64,000 nt of DNA from a bacterium (GTDB lineage: Bacteria > Bacteroidota > Ignavibacteria > Ignavibacteriales > Ignavibacteriaceae): positions 124,001 through 188,000 of the forward strand of contig JADJWC010000004.1 in assembly GCA_016716565.1 (NCBI GenBank). The letters run 5' to 3'. The translations under genes and the position numbers were made by a program. How positions within the stretch are numbered: position 1 is the first letter of the stretch; every line of letters starts with the position of its first letter. This document shows positions 22,024 through 30,799 of the stretch, piece after piece. The notes under the pieces are model-generated. The model was not told the DNA's origin, did no database searches, and saw only the letters and a list, made by a program, of their open reading frames with translations.

Positions 22024-22620
22024 ATGACGCTTCCAAATCAACTCACAGTTTTAAGAGTAATACTTTCTCCGGTATTCCTGTTTTTTTTTCTCTCTGAAAT
22101 AATCTGGATGAAACAAGTTTCAGTTGCAATCTATATTGTTGCAGCGCTGACTGATTGGTATGATGGTTGGCTCGCAAGAAAATTCAATTATATCACAAGC
22201 TGGGGAAAATTCTGGGATCCGCTTGCAGATAAAATTCTAACTTCATTTGCTTTTATTGGATTTGCTCTTGTTGATTTAATTCCGTGGTGGATGGTTGGAA
22301 TAATTGTCGGAAGAGATGTGATCGTTACTCTGCTCAGAGTTTTTGCTGATATGAAGAGCTATCAATTCACTACGAGCTACTACGCAAAGTGGAAGACAAT
22401 GTTGCAAATGATTTTTCTTTACTATTTGTTAATTCTCTACGTAGCCCAATTTACACCTGAGGTAAATGCTGCTTATTCAGAATTAATTTCAGCATTATTA
22501 AATAAACGATTAGTGTTCTACATTGCATTAATAATAACTGGGATAACATTTCACTCTGGAATTCTATACATAAAAAGAAACTGGAACATCATAACCAAGT
22601 TGATGAAGATTGAAAATTAA
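22024..22620 (+). CDS. pgsA: CDP-diacylglycerol--glycerol-3-phosphate 3-phosphatidyltransferase
   Basis: 198 residues with about five membrane helices. The complete CDP-alcohol phosphotransferase motif D-x2-DG-x2-AR-x8-G-x3-D-x3-D runs from D44 to D69 with all four aspartates present. The N-terminal LPNQLTVLRVILSP is typical of PgsA, the first committed enzyme of phosphatidylglycerol synthesis at the inner membrane. Its end overlaps the start of pgpA, which removes the phosphate from its product, so the two consecutive steps are translationally coupled. Confidence 0.94.
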   Translation: MTLPNQLTVLRVILSPVFLFFFLSEIIWMKQVSVAIYIVAALTDWYDGWLARKFNYITSWGKFWDPLADKILTSFAFIGFALVDLIPWWMVGIIVGRDVIVTLLRVFADMKSYQFTTSYYAKWKTMLQMIFLYYLLILYVAQFTPEVNAAYSELISALLNKRLVFYIALIITGITFHSGILYIKRNWNIITKLMKIEN

Positions 22621-23068
22621 TTATTTTGAAAAATTTATCGGATCAGGATTTTATACGGGTTATTCTCCTGTAGCATCAGGAACTGTGGGTAGCGCTGCAG
22701 CAATTCTAATTTATTTAATTCCGGGATTTGAAAACTTGTATATAATTATTCCGATCACAACTCTAGTTGCGATCTATGGAATTTATGTCGGGACGAAATT
22801 TGAAGAAGAGTACGGAAAAGATCCCGCACAATGCACGGTTGATGAAGTAGTAGGCACCTGGATTTCTCTAATTGCTTTACCAAAAATTTTCTGGGTTGTG
22901 TTGAGTTCTTTCTTACTCTGGAGAATTCTCGATATTATTAAACCTCCACCTGCAAGAAATCTTGAAAGGCTCAACGGTGGACTTGGAATAATGATTGATG
23001 ATGTGATCTCAGGATCTTATACATTATTGATTATGCATCTTGTCGTATATTTGCTCGTTAAATTTTAA
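22610..23068 (+). CDS. pgpA: Phosphatidylglycerophosphatase A
   Basis: 152 residues. Family landmarks are GSGFYTGYSPVASGTVGSAAAI near the N-terminus, the DPAQCTVDEVVGTWISL active-site stretch and the KPPPARNLERLNGGLGIMIDDVISG C-terminal motif with its conserved aspartates. It dephosphorylates phosphatidylglycerol-phosphate in the inner membrane. The best start is a TTG at 22610 that overlaps the last 11 bases of pgsA; no in-frame ATG lies near. It is followed by cinA after 17 bases. Confidence 0.92.
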   Translation: MKINYFEKFIGSGFYTGYSPVASGTVGSAAAILIYLIPGFENLYIIIPITTLVAIYGIYVGTKFEEEYGKDPAQCTVDEVVGTWISLIALPKIFWVVLSSFLLWRILDIIKPPPARNLERLNGGLGIMIDDVISGSYTLLIMHLVVYLLVKF

Positions 23069-23085
23069 TATTTTATCTGATTGAA

Positions 23086-24343
23086 ATGAAAGCTTACATA
23101 ATTACGATAGGCGATGAAATACTTCTCGGAAATACACTGAATACTAATGCAGCATTCATCGGTACTCAGTTGTTTGATATAAACGTGCCTGTTGTTAAAA
23201 CTTCAGTAGTTGGTGATGATAATAATTCAATTCTGAATGAACTTGGCTCATCTTCTGAACAAGCTGATTTGATTTTAATAACAGGTGGTTTGGGTCCGAC
23301 ACACGATGATGTTACAAGAAAATCAATTGTGGATTTTTTTAAAACAGAACTGATTGAAAACCAGGAAGTGCTGGAAGATATAAAAGTACTTTTTGAAAAA
23401 CGAAAAAGGAAAGTTACACCTGTAAACATTGATCAGGCAAAAGTTCCCAAAATTGCTGAGGTCATTAGAAATAGTTAACGGTACCGCACCGGGAATGTGG
23501 ATTGAGCAAAATGGAAAGATTTATGTAGTTATGCCGGGCGTTCCTTATGAAATGGAAGGGATGATGCAATCTTACATAATTCCAAAACTGAAGGAGAAAA
23601 TTGGAGAAGATCAAAATATTATTTTGCGGAAGATGATTCTCACAACAGGAATTCCTGAATCAACTTTATATGAGCGACTTGGCAATCTTGATGATTTACT
23701 CCAGGGAGGTAAGCTTGCTTTTCTTCCGAATCAATACGGAGTTAAGCTTCGGATATCTGCTGAAGGCCCCGAAGAAAAAGAATTGAAAAACAAAATGATG
23801 GAAATTGAACAGCGTATTCGTACAAAAGCCGGTCGATTTATTTATGGCGTTGGTGAAGATCAGCTTGAAGCAGTTGTTGGAAGACTTCTTCTCGAAAGAG
23901 AATTCAAAATCGCAACAGCCGAATCCTGCACAGGTGGACTAGTAGGAAATATGCTTACAAATGTCAGTGGCAGTAGTAAATATTTTGAACGCGGAGTTAT
24001 CTGTTATAGTAACGCAGCAAAAGTTGAGATATTAAAAGTAAATGAAGATACACTAATGGAGCATGGTGCTGTAAGTATGGAAGTTGCAATGCAGATGGCA
24101 GAAGGAATTAAATCAACCAGTGGTGCTGATATCGGTTTGGCTACGACTGGAATTATGGGTCCAACTGGCGCAACTGCTGAAAAAACTGTCGGTTTGGTTT
24201 ATATTGGATATTGCGATGATAAAGTTTGCACAGCTAAAAAATTTCATTTCGGTGATGACAGATTACTGAACAAGCAACGAACTGCACAGGCTGCATTGGA
24301 TTTTGTAAGAAGACAGCTGCTTGGAATTTCTTCGGATGATTAG
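23086..24343 (+). CDS. cinA: CinA-like nicotinamide-nucleotide amidase, split by a frameshift
   Basis: The N-terminal MoCF-like domain (AYIITIGDEILLGNTLNTNAAF, LILITGGLGPTHDDVT) is in one frame to a stop at 23478. The rest (NGTAPGMW, VVMPGVPYEME, then the amidase domain with TAESCTGGLVGNMLT and SGSSKYFERGVICYSN) is in the next frame. The conserved VPKIAEVI...NGTAPG segment spans the break, so one extra base at about 23464-23474 is the cause. Restored length is about 419 residues, normal for CinA. CinA hydrolyses nicotinamide mononucleotide and ADP-ribose in NAD recycling and is often linked to recA, as here. Confidence 0.88.
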
Positions 24344-24884
24344 ACTATTCATTGCGTTACTTATTCCTGATGAAGTTAAATCTATTTTATTTGATCATTG
24401 CAATAGTGTCATAGAAAATTCATCAGATTATAGATGGGAAGAAAAAGATAAAATTCATCTCACATTAAAATTTATTGGTGAGGTGAAAGAGGAATTTCTT
24501 CCTCTAATCACAAATGAAATTGAATACGTTAAAAGCTTCTCATCTTTCAATTGCAGTATTTCTAATTTTGGATTCTTCTATAGATTTAACGAAGCAAAAA
24601 TTCTCTGGTGCAATCTTGATACTGATGAATTAATAATTCCTTTGATAGATGAATTGAATATGAGACTAAAGAAGTATAGTATTGAACCTGAAACCAGAAA
24701 ATTCAAAGGTCACCTTACATTGATGCGAGTTAAAAGAAAAGTTAGTGAGGATTTCATCAGAAGTTTTAAGGAATATAAGTTTAGTCCTGTAAAATTCACT
24801 GCAAATGAAATTGCGTTGGTTCAAAGCGTACTCAAACCAACCGGATCGGAATACAAAGTTTTAAAAATTTATGAACTCAAATAA
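24336..24884 (+). CDS. thpR: RNA 2',3'-cyclic phosphodiesterase (2H family)
   Basis: About 182 residues from the ATG at 24336. The two catalytic H-x-[TS] motifs of the 2H superfamily are present as HLTLKFIG and GHLTLMRV, and the start [11 protein letters not shown] is typical of ThpR/LigT. It hydrolyses cyclic 2',3'-phosphate ends of RNA and has weak RNA ligase relatives. The start overlaps the last eight bases of cinA, and recA follows after 11 bases. A TTG 15 bases earlier is possible but less likely. Confidence 0.88.
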   Translation: MIRLFIALLIPDEVKSILFDHCNSVIENSSDYRWEEKDKIHLTLKFIGEVKEEFLPLITNEIEYVKSFSSFNCSISNFGFFYRFNEAKILWCNLDTDELIIPLIDELNMRLKKYSIEPETRKFKGHLTLMRVKRKVSEDFIRSFKEYKFSPVKFTANEIALVQSVLKPTGSEYKVLKIYELK

Positions 24885-24895
24885 CGGAGGTTAAA

Positions 24896-25960
24896 ATGAC
24901 AGCAGATAAAGAACAAAAGTTAAAAATAATTGATGATGCTATTTCGTCGATAGAAAAGACTTACGGCAAAGGTTCGATCATGAAACTCGGTGACGGAATC
25001 GTGCAAGAGATTGAAGCGATTCCAACCGGCGCGCTTTCACTGGATTATGCACTCGGAATTGGTGGAATTCCGCGTGGAAGGGTGACAGAAATTTATGGAC
25101 CTGAATCAAGCGGTAAAACAACTCTCTGTCTTCACGTAATTGCAGAAGCACAAAAAACTGGCGGACTAGCGGCTTTCATTGATGCTGAACATGCACTCGA
25201 TGTAAACTATGCAAAAAAGCTTGGTGTTGATACTGCAAATCTTTTGATCTCACAACCCGATTTTGGAGAGCAGGCTCTCGAAATTACTGACACATTAGTT
25301 CGAAGCAACGCACTCGATGTGATTGTAGTAGATTCCGTTGCTGCACTTGTTCCTCGTTCTGAGATTGAAGGCGAAATGGGTGATGCAACGATGGCAGTTC
25401 AAGCTAGATTGATGTCACAAGCTTTGAGAAAACTCACTGCAGCAATCGCTAAATCGAAGACTTCTGTGATTTTTGTAAATCAATTGCGAAGCAAGATCGG
25501 AGTGATGTTCGGTAATCCCGAAACAACAACCGGTGGAAATGCTTTAAAGTTTTATGCTTCTGTTAGAATTGACATTCGCAGGATCAATGCGATAAAAGAA
25601 GGTGAAGATGTTGTCGGTAACAGGACAAAAGTAAAAATTGTAAAAAGTAAAGTTGCTCCTCCGTTCAAACAGGTTGAATTTGATATTCTTTACAATGAAG
25701 GAATAAGTAAAACAGGTGACCTGATCGATCTTGGTGTTGATCAGGGAATCATCAAGAAAAGCGGTGCGTGGTTTACTTATGGTGAAGATCGATTTCAGGG
25801 AAGGGAAGGTTTCAGACAAAAGTTACTCGAAATGGCAGACTTAAGGAATAGCCTGGATAAAGAAATTCGTACGAAACTTGGAATGATTAAAAATGTTGTC
25901 GCTGAAAAGAAAGAAGAAGTGGATGACAAGCAAAAACAGAAGGATAAAAAGTTAAAATAG
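24896..25960 (+). CDS. recA: Recombinase RecA
   Basis: 354 residues. The Walker A motif GPESSGKT is at residues 68-75, [15 protein letters not shown] is the Walker B strand, and [36 protein letters not shown] is the L2 region and subunit core. The acidic and lysine-rich C-terminal tail is typical. A clear GGAGG lies nine bases before the ATG. RecA drives homologous recombination and SOS autocleavage. A repeat element directly follows the stop and separates it from recX. Confidence 0.98.
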   Translation: MTADKEQKLKIIDDAISSIEKTYGKGSIMKLGDGIVQEIEAIPTGALSLDYALGIGGIPRGRVTEIYGPESSGKTTLCLHVIAEAQKTGGLAAFIDAEHALDVNYAKKLGVDTANLLISQPDFGEQALEITDTLVRSNALDVIVVDSVAALVPRSEIEGEMGDATMAVQARLMSQALRKLTAAIAKSKTSVIFVNQLRSKIGVMFGNPETTTGGNALKFYASVRIDIRRINAIKEGEDVVGNRTKVKIVKSKVAPPFKQVEFDILYNEGISKTGDLIDLGVDQGIIKKSGAWFTYGEDRFQGREGFRQKLLEMADLRNSLDKEIRTKLGMIKNVVAEKKEEVDDKQKQKDKKLK

Positions 25961-26072
25961 TCATTGCGAGAAGTTCGGCGTTCGCCGAATGACGAAGCAA
26001 TCTTTGGACAAAGTAGAATATTGAGATCACTTCGTCCGTCAAGTACCGGACTCGTGATGACAATCCATTTAA
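25961..26072. repeat. Palindromic intergenic repeat (CATTGCGAG/CGAAGCAATCT type)
   Basis: Starting at the recA stop, the segment has an inner perfect hairpin (TTCGGCG-TT-CGCCGAA, 25974-25989) nested in a weaker ATTGC/GCAAT pair at 25963-26001. A second, related palindromic part runs from GAGATCACTTCGTC to GTGATGACAAT. The wording matches the CATTGCGAG...CGAAGCAATCTC type of dispersed repeat known from many bacterial genomes. No coding sequence is present. Confidence 0.7.
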
Positions 26073-26116
26073 GATTTATATTGGAAATTGATGAAAAGTA
26101 GTTTAGTTATTTTAAA

Positions 26117-26755
26117 ATGCTGATAGTACGAATTCTGAAAAAAGGAAATAAAGATGTAACAATTCAATTCGAGGATGATAGATTTTTAATACTTGCAGTC
26201 GAAGTATTTTTAAAAAGCGGTTTGAAGAAAGGTGATGAAATTTCTGAAGACCGCTTTTCTTCATTAATAGAACAGAACAAACTTTTCCACATCAAGCAAA
26301 GAGCATTTCGGTTGTTAGGAAGAAGAATGCACTCATCTTCCGAGTTGAGAAGAAAACTCTGGAACAAAGACTACGAACAAAAACTGATAGATGAAGTAAT
26401 TCAAGATTTGAAGAATAATGGTTATCTAAATGATGAAGATTTTATTCGTGAATTCGTGGCTGAAAAGACAAAGACCAAAGGCTGGAGTACAAAAAAAGTT
26501 AAGACCGAACTATATAAACGGGGAATAGACAATAAGCTCATTGATGAAATGTTGAAAGGACACGCAAGCGATTCTGAACTTGAAAATGCGATGAAACTTG
26601 CTAGAAAAAAATACGATCAGTTGATAAGGAATAAATTAGAACCAAAAGAATTGCGGAATAAACTCTCCTCTTTTCTCTTCTCGAAAGGATTTGAGTACGA
26701 TTTGATTAAGGAGGTGTGTGGTAAAATTATTAAAAAACAAATAGATGAAGAATGA
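26117..26755 (+). CDS. recX: Regulatory protein RecX
   Basis: 212 residues with repeated three-helix modules. Typical stretches are RAFRLLGRRMHSSSELRRKLW, DLKNNGYLNDEDFIREFV and TKGWSTKKVKTELYKRGIDNKLID. RecX binds RecA filaments and limits their activity. It follows recA on the same strand with only the repeat element between, the usual order. The next gene is convergent with three bases between the stops. Confidence 0.9.
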   Translation: MLIVRILKKGNKDVTIQFEDDRFLILAVEVFLKSGLKKGDEISEDRFSSLIEQNKLFHIKQRAFRLLGRRMHSSSELRRKLWNKDYEQKLIDEVIQDLKNNGYLNDEDFIREFVAEKTKTKGWSTKKVKTELYKRGIDNKLIDEMLKGHASDSELENAMKLARKKYDQLIRNKLEPKELRNKLSSFLFSKGFEYDLIKEVCGKIIKKQIDEE

Positions 26756-26758
26756 AAA

Positions 26759-27193
26759 TTACCTTTTCGAATTTCTCCTCCCCAACCTTCTGATAATAGT
26801 TGCCAGCTCATCAATATCAACCTTCTTTGCAGCATCGTAAACTGAGAACCATTTCCTCTTTCGCAGATTTTTTTCGGGATAATCTTTAAATACTCTCGTT
26901 ACCTTCATCGAATAGATTTTTGTAAGGAGTTCGCTGCCGTTTTTCCTCACTTTGTAGCTTCCGAGAATTTTTGTGGTGTTAGTCCCCTTTACTCCGGCTT
27001 CTTCAAATGCTTCTTTCTTTGCTGATTGAAATGGCGACATATGATATTCGATGAAACCCTTAGGGACTATCCAATTCTTTTTCCTGATAGAAGTGACAAG
27101 CAAGACTTCAGTCCTTCCGTCTTTCTTTCGGAATGGAATTACTCCCGACTGATCAAAGTGAACTCTTTTTCTCGCGGCTATTTTTCTTTTCAT
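26759..27193 (-). CDS. NUDIX hydrolase
   Basis: 144 residues. A NUDIX box is present as GFIEYHMSPFQSAKKEAFEEAG. The metal-binding glutamates of the EAFEEAG part are intact, whereas the first Glu of the consensus is Met and the Arg is Lys, a variation seen in small diphosphoinositol/ADP-ribose-type NUDIX proteins with PKGFIE. The basic N-terminus (MKRKIAARKR) is notable. The substrate is unknown. It is convergent with recX and divergent from murB. Confidence 0.85.
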   Translation of the reverse strand: MKRKIAARKRVHFDQSGVIPFRKKDGRTEVLLVTSIRKKNWIVPKGFIEYHMSPFQSAKKEAFEEAGVKGTNTTKILGSYKVRKNGSELLTKIYSMKVTRVFKDYPEKNLRKRKWFSVYDAAKKVDIDELATIIRRLGRRNSKR

Positions 27194-27283
27194 TATCCTG
27201 TAAAGAATTAAATATGAATTCTTAAATTTGTTTGTGCAAAGATAATTTGCTTGTTAGTTACCAACAAACACTCACGCAAAAAA

Positions 27284-28300
27284 ATGCTGCTTAATAAAAA
27301 TCATTCATTGAAAAACCTGAACACATTCGGAGTTGATGTAAAAGCTAAACTCTTCGCTGAAGTTTATTCAGAAGATGAATTGATTGATTTGCTCATTGAT
27401 GAAAAAATAAATCGGGAGAAAAAATTAATTCTTGGCAGTGGAAGCAACATACTCTTTACAAAAGATTTTGATGGATTGGTGATTAAACTCTCTTCAGTAA
27501 ACATTAATATTATTGAAGAAAATACAGACTCAGTTTTAGTTGAAGCAGATGCAGGAGTTATCTGGGATGACTTAGTAAAATTTTGTGTTGAAAGAAATTT
27601 TAGCGGAATTGAAAATCTGACTCTTATTCCTGGAACTGTCGGAGCTGCACCAATTCAGAATATAGGTGCTTATGATCAGGAACTTGCTGATACTTTTGAT
27701 TCATTGAACGGCGTTTTTATTAACTCAGGAAAGAAAAAAACTTTCACAAAAAATGAGTGTAGTTTTTCCTATCGTTCAAGCATATTCAAATACGAATTAA
27801 AAAACGAGTTTGTCATAACCTCTGTGAGATTGAAGCTTTCAAAAATTCCCACTCCAAATACAAATTATAAAGCGTTGAGTGATTACTTATCAAAAAAGAA
27901 AATTATCAATCCTTCAATAAAAGATATCAGCAATGCAGTTGCAGAAATCCGGAGAAGCAAACTTCCTGATCCAGCTAAAGTTGGAAACGCTGGGAGCTTC
28001 TTCAAGAATCCTGTTGTGAGTGAAGACTTGTTTCAAAAAATTAAATCTGAATATCCTGATATTGCAAGTTTTCCATCTAAAACAGGAAAGATGAAAATCT
28101 CCGCAGGCTGGCTGATAGAAAAATCCGGCTGGAAAGGAAAACGGGTTGGAGATGTCGGAACTTCACCGGATCATGCACTAATCATTTGCAATTTTGGTAA
28201 TGCAACAGGTGCAGAAATACTGGAGTTTGCGATGCGGATAAAAGAGGAGGTATCAAATAAATTCGGAATTATTCTTGAAGAGGAAGTAAATATCCTCTGA
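27284..28300 (+). CDS. murB: UDP-N-acetylenolpyruvoylglucosamine reductase
   Basis: About 338 residues from the ATG at 27284, preferred over an in-frame start 33 bases upstream because homologues begin with NHSLKNLNTFG. FAD-binding features are LILGSGSNILF and IENLTLIPGTVGAAPIQNIGAYDQE. The catalytic region has the Arg in FSYRSSIFK, the Ser in GNAGSFFKNPVV and the Glu near the end in LEEEVNIL. It is type I MurB. The enzyme reduces UDP-GlcNAc-enolpyruvate to UDP-MurNAc with NADPH in peptidoglycan synthesis. Confidence 0.95.
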   Translation: MLLNKNHSLKNLNTFGVDVKAKLFAEVYSEDELIDLLIDEKINREKKLILGSGSNILFTKDFDGLVIKLSSVNINIIEENTDSVLVEADAGVIWDDLVKFCVERNFSGIENLTLIPGTVGAAPIQNIGAYDQELADTFDSLNGVFINSGKKKTFTKNECSFSYRSSIFKYELKNEFVITSVRLKLSKIPTPNTNYKALSDYLSKKKIINPSIKDISNAVAEIRRSKLPDPAKVGNAGSFFKNPVVSEDLFQKIKSEYPDIASFPSKTGKMKISAGWLIEKSGWKGKRVGDVGTSPDHALIICNFGNATGAEILEFAMRIKEEVSNKFGIILEEEVNIL

Positions 28301-28374
28301 TTAAGTTTGAATTAATATTTGCTAATAATTAACTTCGATAAAAGATATTCCAAACATTTTAACAGGAAGAAAGA

Positions 28375-29190
28375 ATGAAAGAACAGAAAAACGAAAATCT
28401 TTCCGCATACGAAAAAGCTGCTCAGGAGGGGATTGATCCCCGTTGTATTCCTCAATGGCTTGATGGACCTGTTCCCGAACACGATGAGATAAAGTATCCT
28501 GCTTATCCTGAAACCGATCAGGAAACATGGCGATTTTTATTCGAACGCCAGATGAAATTTCTCCCAAACAGAGCTTGCAAAGAATATATGGAAGGAACCG
28601 AGCAGTTAAATCTCTCTCCTGATAAAATTCCTTATCTAAAAGAATTAAGTAATGTCTTTTACAAAACCACCAGCTGGAAAGTTGCAAGAGTTCCCGGCCT
28701 GATTCAATCACAGAATTTTTTTGAACTATTAAGAAGAAGAGTTTTTCCTTCAACCGATTACATCCGCGGAAAAGAAGAACTCGATTACACTCCTGCACCC
28801 GATTTATTCCACGATATTTTTGGACATATGCCATTACTGACTAATAAAAGTTTTGCTTCTTTCTATAAGAAATTTGGTGAAGCAGCACTCAATGCAAAAG
28901 GCGAGAACAGTGTCAAGCTCGAAACATTGCACTGGTTTACAGTTGAGTTCGGGCTAATAAATAATCCTGAAGGAAGAAGAATTTATGGAGCTGGTGTGCT
29001 TTCATCTCACAAAGAAGTCCAGCATTCACTATCCGATAAAGTTGAAGTCAGACCATTCGATCCTGAAAAAATAGTAGTTCAGCAATATGATGTTTGGCAT
29101 TTACAGCCGATACTTTTTGCCATAGATTCCTTCGAGCAATTGGAAGAAGGATTCGACAAATGGTGTAAAAAGGAAGGTCTCCTGAATTAA
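28375..29190 (+). CDS. phhA: Phenylalanine 4-monooxygenase (biopterin-dependent aromatic amino acid hydroxylase)
   Basis: 271 residues, full catalytic domain without a regulatory ACT domain, as in bacterial enzymes. The iron facial triad is visible: H146 and H151 in FHDIFGHMPLL and E191 in HWFTVEFGL. ARVPGLIQSQNFFELLRRRVFPSTDYIR and YGAGVLSSHKE are family signatures of the pterin and substrate sites. It hydroxylates phenylalanine to tyrosine with O2 and a tetrahydropterin. The genes that follow encode GTP cyclohydrolase I, a pyruvoyl-tetrahydropterin synthase and an SDR, which could provide its cofactor. A tryptophan hydroxylase role is less likely but not excluded. Confidence 0.93.
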   Translation: MKEQKNENLSAYEKAAQEGIDPRCIPQWLDGPVPEHDEIKYPAYPETDQETWRFLFERQMKFLPNRACKEYMEGTEQLNLSPDKIPYLKELSNVFYKTTSWKVARVPGLIQSQNFFELLRRRVFPSTDYIRGKEELDYTPAPDLFHDIFGHMPLLTNKSFASFYKKFGEAALNAKGENSVKLETLHWFTVEFGLINNPEGRRIYGAGVLSSHKEVQHSLSDKVEVRPFDPEKIVVQQYDVWHLQPILFAIDSFEQLEEGFDKWCKKEGLLN

Positions 29191-29346
29191 TTATCTATTC
29201 AAGATTTTTCATATCAAAATAATTTGAACTAATTACATCAATGAATTGTTAAAATGATGTAATTGTTAAACACTGAATACATTATTATTTTATTTAGTGT
29301 GTTTATCATTTCTTTTTAATTTATATGAAAATGTTTGGAGGTAATG

Positions 29347-29811
29347 ATGGCGCTCAAAGTTGGTGACAAAGCACCCGCATTCAAATTGAAAAATCAGGAT
29401 GGAGAATTAATTTCACTTTCTGACTTAAAAGGCAAACCTGTCGTTCTGTATTTCTATCCAAAAGATGACACTCCCGGCTGCACGAAAGAAGCCTGTAATT
29501 TCAGGGATGAATTCCCGAAATTTGGAAAGTTAAAAGCAGAGATAATCGGAATCAGCACTGATTCAGTTGATTCTCATAAAAAGTTTGCTGATAAGTATAA
29601 ACTCCCATTCAATTTACTTGCCGATGAGAAGAAAGAAATTGTTGAGAAGTACGGTGTCTGGAAAGAAAAGAATATGTACGGAAAAAAATATATGGGTATT
29701 GAAAGAACAACATTTATCATTGATGCCAACGGTAAGATAAGTAAAATTTTTCCAAAAGTGAAAGTTGATGATCATAACAAAGAAGTAATGGATGCTTTGA
29801 AAGAACTCTGA
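29347..29811 (+). CDS. Peroxiredoxin, BCP/PrxQ type
   Basis: About 154 residues from the ATG at 29347, chosen because GGAGG at 29337-29341 is correctly spaced. The thioredoxin fold begins GDKAPAFKLKNQDGE. The active site is YPKDDTPGCTKEACNFRD: the peroxidatic Cys in PGCT and a second Cys five residues on, the resolving Cys arrangement of PrxQ. It reduces peroxides with thioredoxin. Its stop overlaps the next ATG by one base, so it is coupled to the pterin synthase gene. A role in protecting pterins or the hydroxylase from oxidation is only inference. Confidence 0.93.
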   Translation: MALKVGDKAPAFKLKNQDGELISLSDLKGKPVVLYFYPKDDTPGCTKEACNFRDEFPKFGKLKAEIIGISTDSVDSHKKFADKYKLPFNLLADEKKEIVEKYGVWKEKNMYGKKYMGIERTTFIIDANGKISKIFPKVKVDDHNKEVMDALKEL

Positions 29812-30227
29812 TGTCAAAAATAGTGTATCTTACAAGACGCGAAACATTCGCCGCGGCTCATCGGTTGTTCAAACCCGGACTCTCTGATAAAGAGAATTTT
29901 AAAATGTTCGGTAAGTGCAGCAATCCTAATTGGCACGGGCACAATTATACTTTGGAAGTAACTGTAGCTGGCGAGATTAATCCTGAAACCGGTTTCGTTA
30001 TTGATATAAAAAAATTGAAGGAGATAATGCAAGAGTATGTTATCTCACAAGTTGATCATAAAAATTTAAATATCGATACTGATTTTATGAAAGGATTAAA
30101 TCCTACATCTGAAAATATAACTATCGCAATCTGGAATCAGCTTTCTGATAAAATACCCGGAGGAAAACTTTTCTCAGTAAAGCTTTATGAAACTGAAAAT
30201 AATTACTTTGAATACAAAGGAGAATAA
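29811..30227 (+). CDS. 6-pyruvoyl-tetrahydropterin synthase / QueD family, PTPS-like
   Basis: 138 residues. Zinc ligands are H17, H42 and H44 (AAHR, HGHNY), and the catalytic Cys is C36 in FGKCSNPNWHGHNY. That motif, together with DHKNLN and the SENITIAIWNQL tail, matches animal PTPS (GKCxNPNxHGHNY) more closely than the short bacterial QueD pattern. PTPS turns dihydroneopterin triphosphate, the product of FolE, into 6-pyruvoyl-tetrahydropterin; QueD makes carboxy-tetrahydropterin for queuosine. Being directly followed by folE and an SDR and preceded by phenylalanine hydroxylase, biopterin synthesis is the better fit, though queuosine remains possible. Confidence 0.85.
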   Translation: MSKIVYLTRRETFAAAHRLFKPGLSDKENFKMFGKCSNPNWHGHNYTLEVTVAGEINPETGFVIDIKKLKEIMQEYVISQVDHKNLNIDTDFMKGLNPTSENITIAIWNQLSDKIPGGKLFSVKLYETENNYFEYKGE

Positions 30228-30230
30228 ATA

Positions 30231-30797
30231 GTGAATAATTCGAAAGTCAGAGTGTTAATAAAAGATTTACTTGAAAACATTGGTGAAGATCCTAAAAGAG
30301 AAGGTTTGCTAGAAACGCCACGTCGAGTTGCCGATGCATATGATTTTTTAACTTCCGGTTATGCGAAGAAAATTGAAGAAGTTATGAATGATGCTGTCTT
30401 TAATGAAAAATATGATGAAATGGTATTGGTGAAGAATATAGATTTTTACAGTCTTTGTGAGCATCATATGCTTCCGTTTTACGGTAAAGTTCACGTTGCA
30501 TACATTCCTGATGGAAAAATAATCGGGTTGAGCAAAATACCACGTATTGTTGATGTATTTGCCAGAAGACTTCAGGTTCAGGAAAGAATGACTCAGCAAA
30601 TTGCTGACACTCTCGAGCAATATCTGCAGCCAAAAGGAGTTGCGGTTGTTTCGGAAGCTTATCATATGTGCATGATGATGAGAGGTGTGCAAAAACAAAA
30701 TTCATCTGCAACAGCAAGCGCAGTTCATGGCGATTTTAAAGATGATCCAAGAACGAGAGCAGAATTTTTAAATTTAATCGGTCATAAGAATTTATAA
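30231..30797 (+). CDS. folE: GTP cyclohydrolase I
   Basis: 188 residues from a GTG start with GGAG upstream. The zinc-dependent type IA active site is present: [47 protein letters not shown] and [17 protein letters not shown]. It converts GTP to dihydroneopterin triphosphate, the shared precursor of folate and biopterin. It begins three bases after the PTPS gene and ends two bases before the SDR gene, so the three form one operon. Confidence 0.96.
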   Translation: MNNSKVRVLIKDLLENIGEDPKREGLLETPRRVADAYDFLTSGYAKKIEEVMNDAVFNEKYDEMVLVKNIDFYSLCEHHMLPFYGKVHVAYIPDGKIIGLSKIPRIVDVFARRLQVQERMTQQIADTLEQYLQPKGVAVVSEAYHMCMMMRGVQKQNSSATASAVHGDFKDDPRTRAEFLNLIGHKNL

Positions 30798-30799
30798 GT

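Noticed and set aside
29811..30227. Calling the pterin synthase QueD for queuosine
   Set aside because: The GKCSNPNWHGHNY motif and its place with phhA, folE and an SDR favour PTPS; queC or queE are not adjacent. Kept as an alternative, not excluded.
30348..30717. Two reverse frames of 105-116 residues within folE
   Set aside because: Both lie inside the conserved folE active-site region and contain no motif; shadows.
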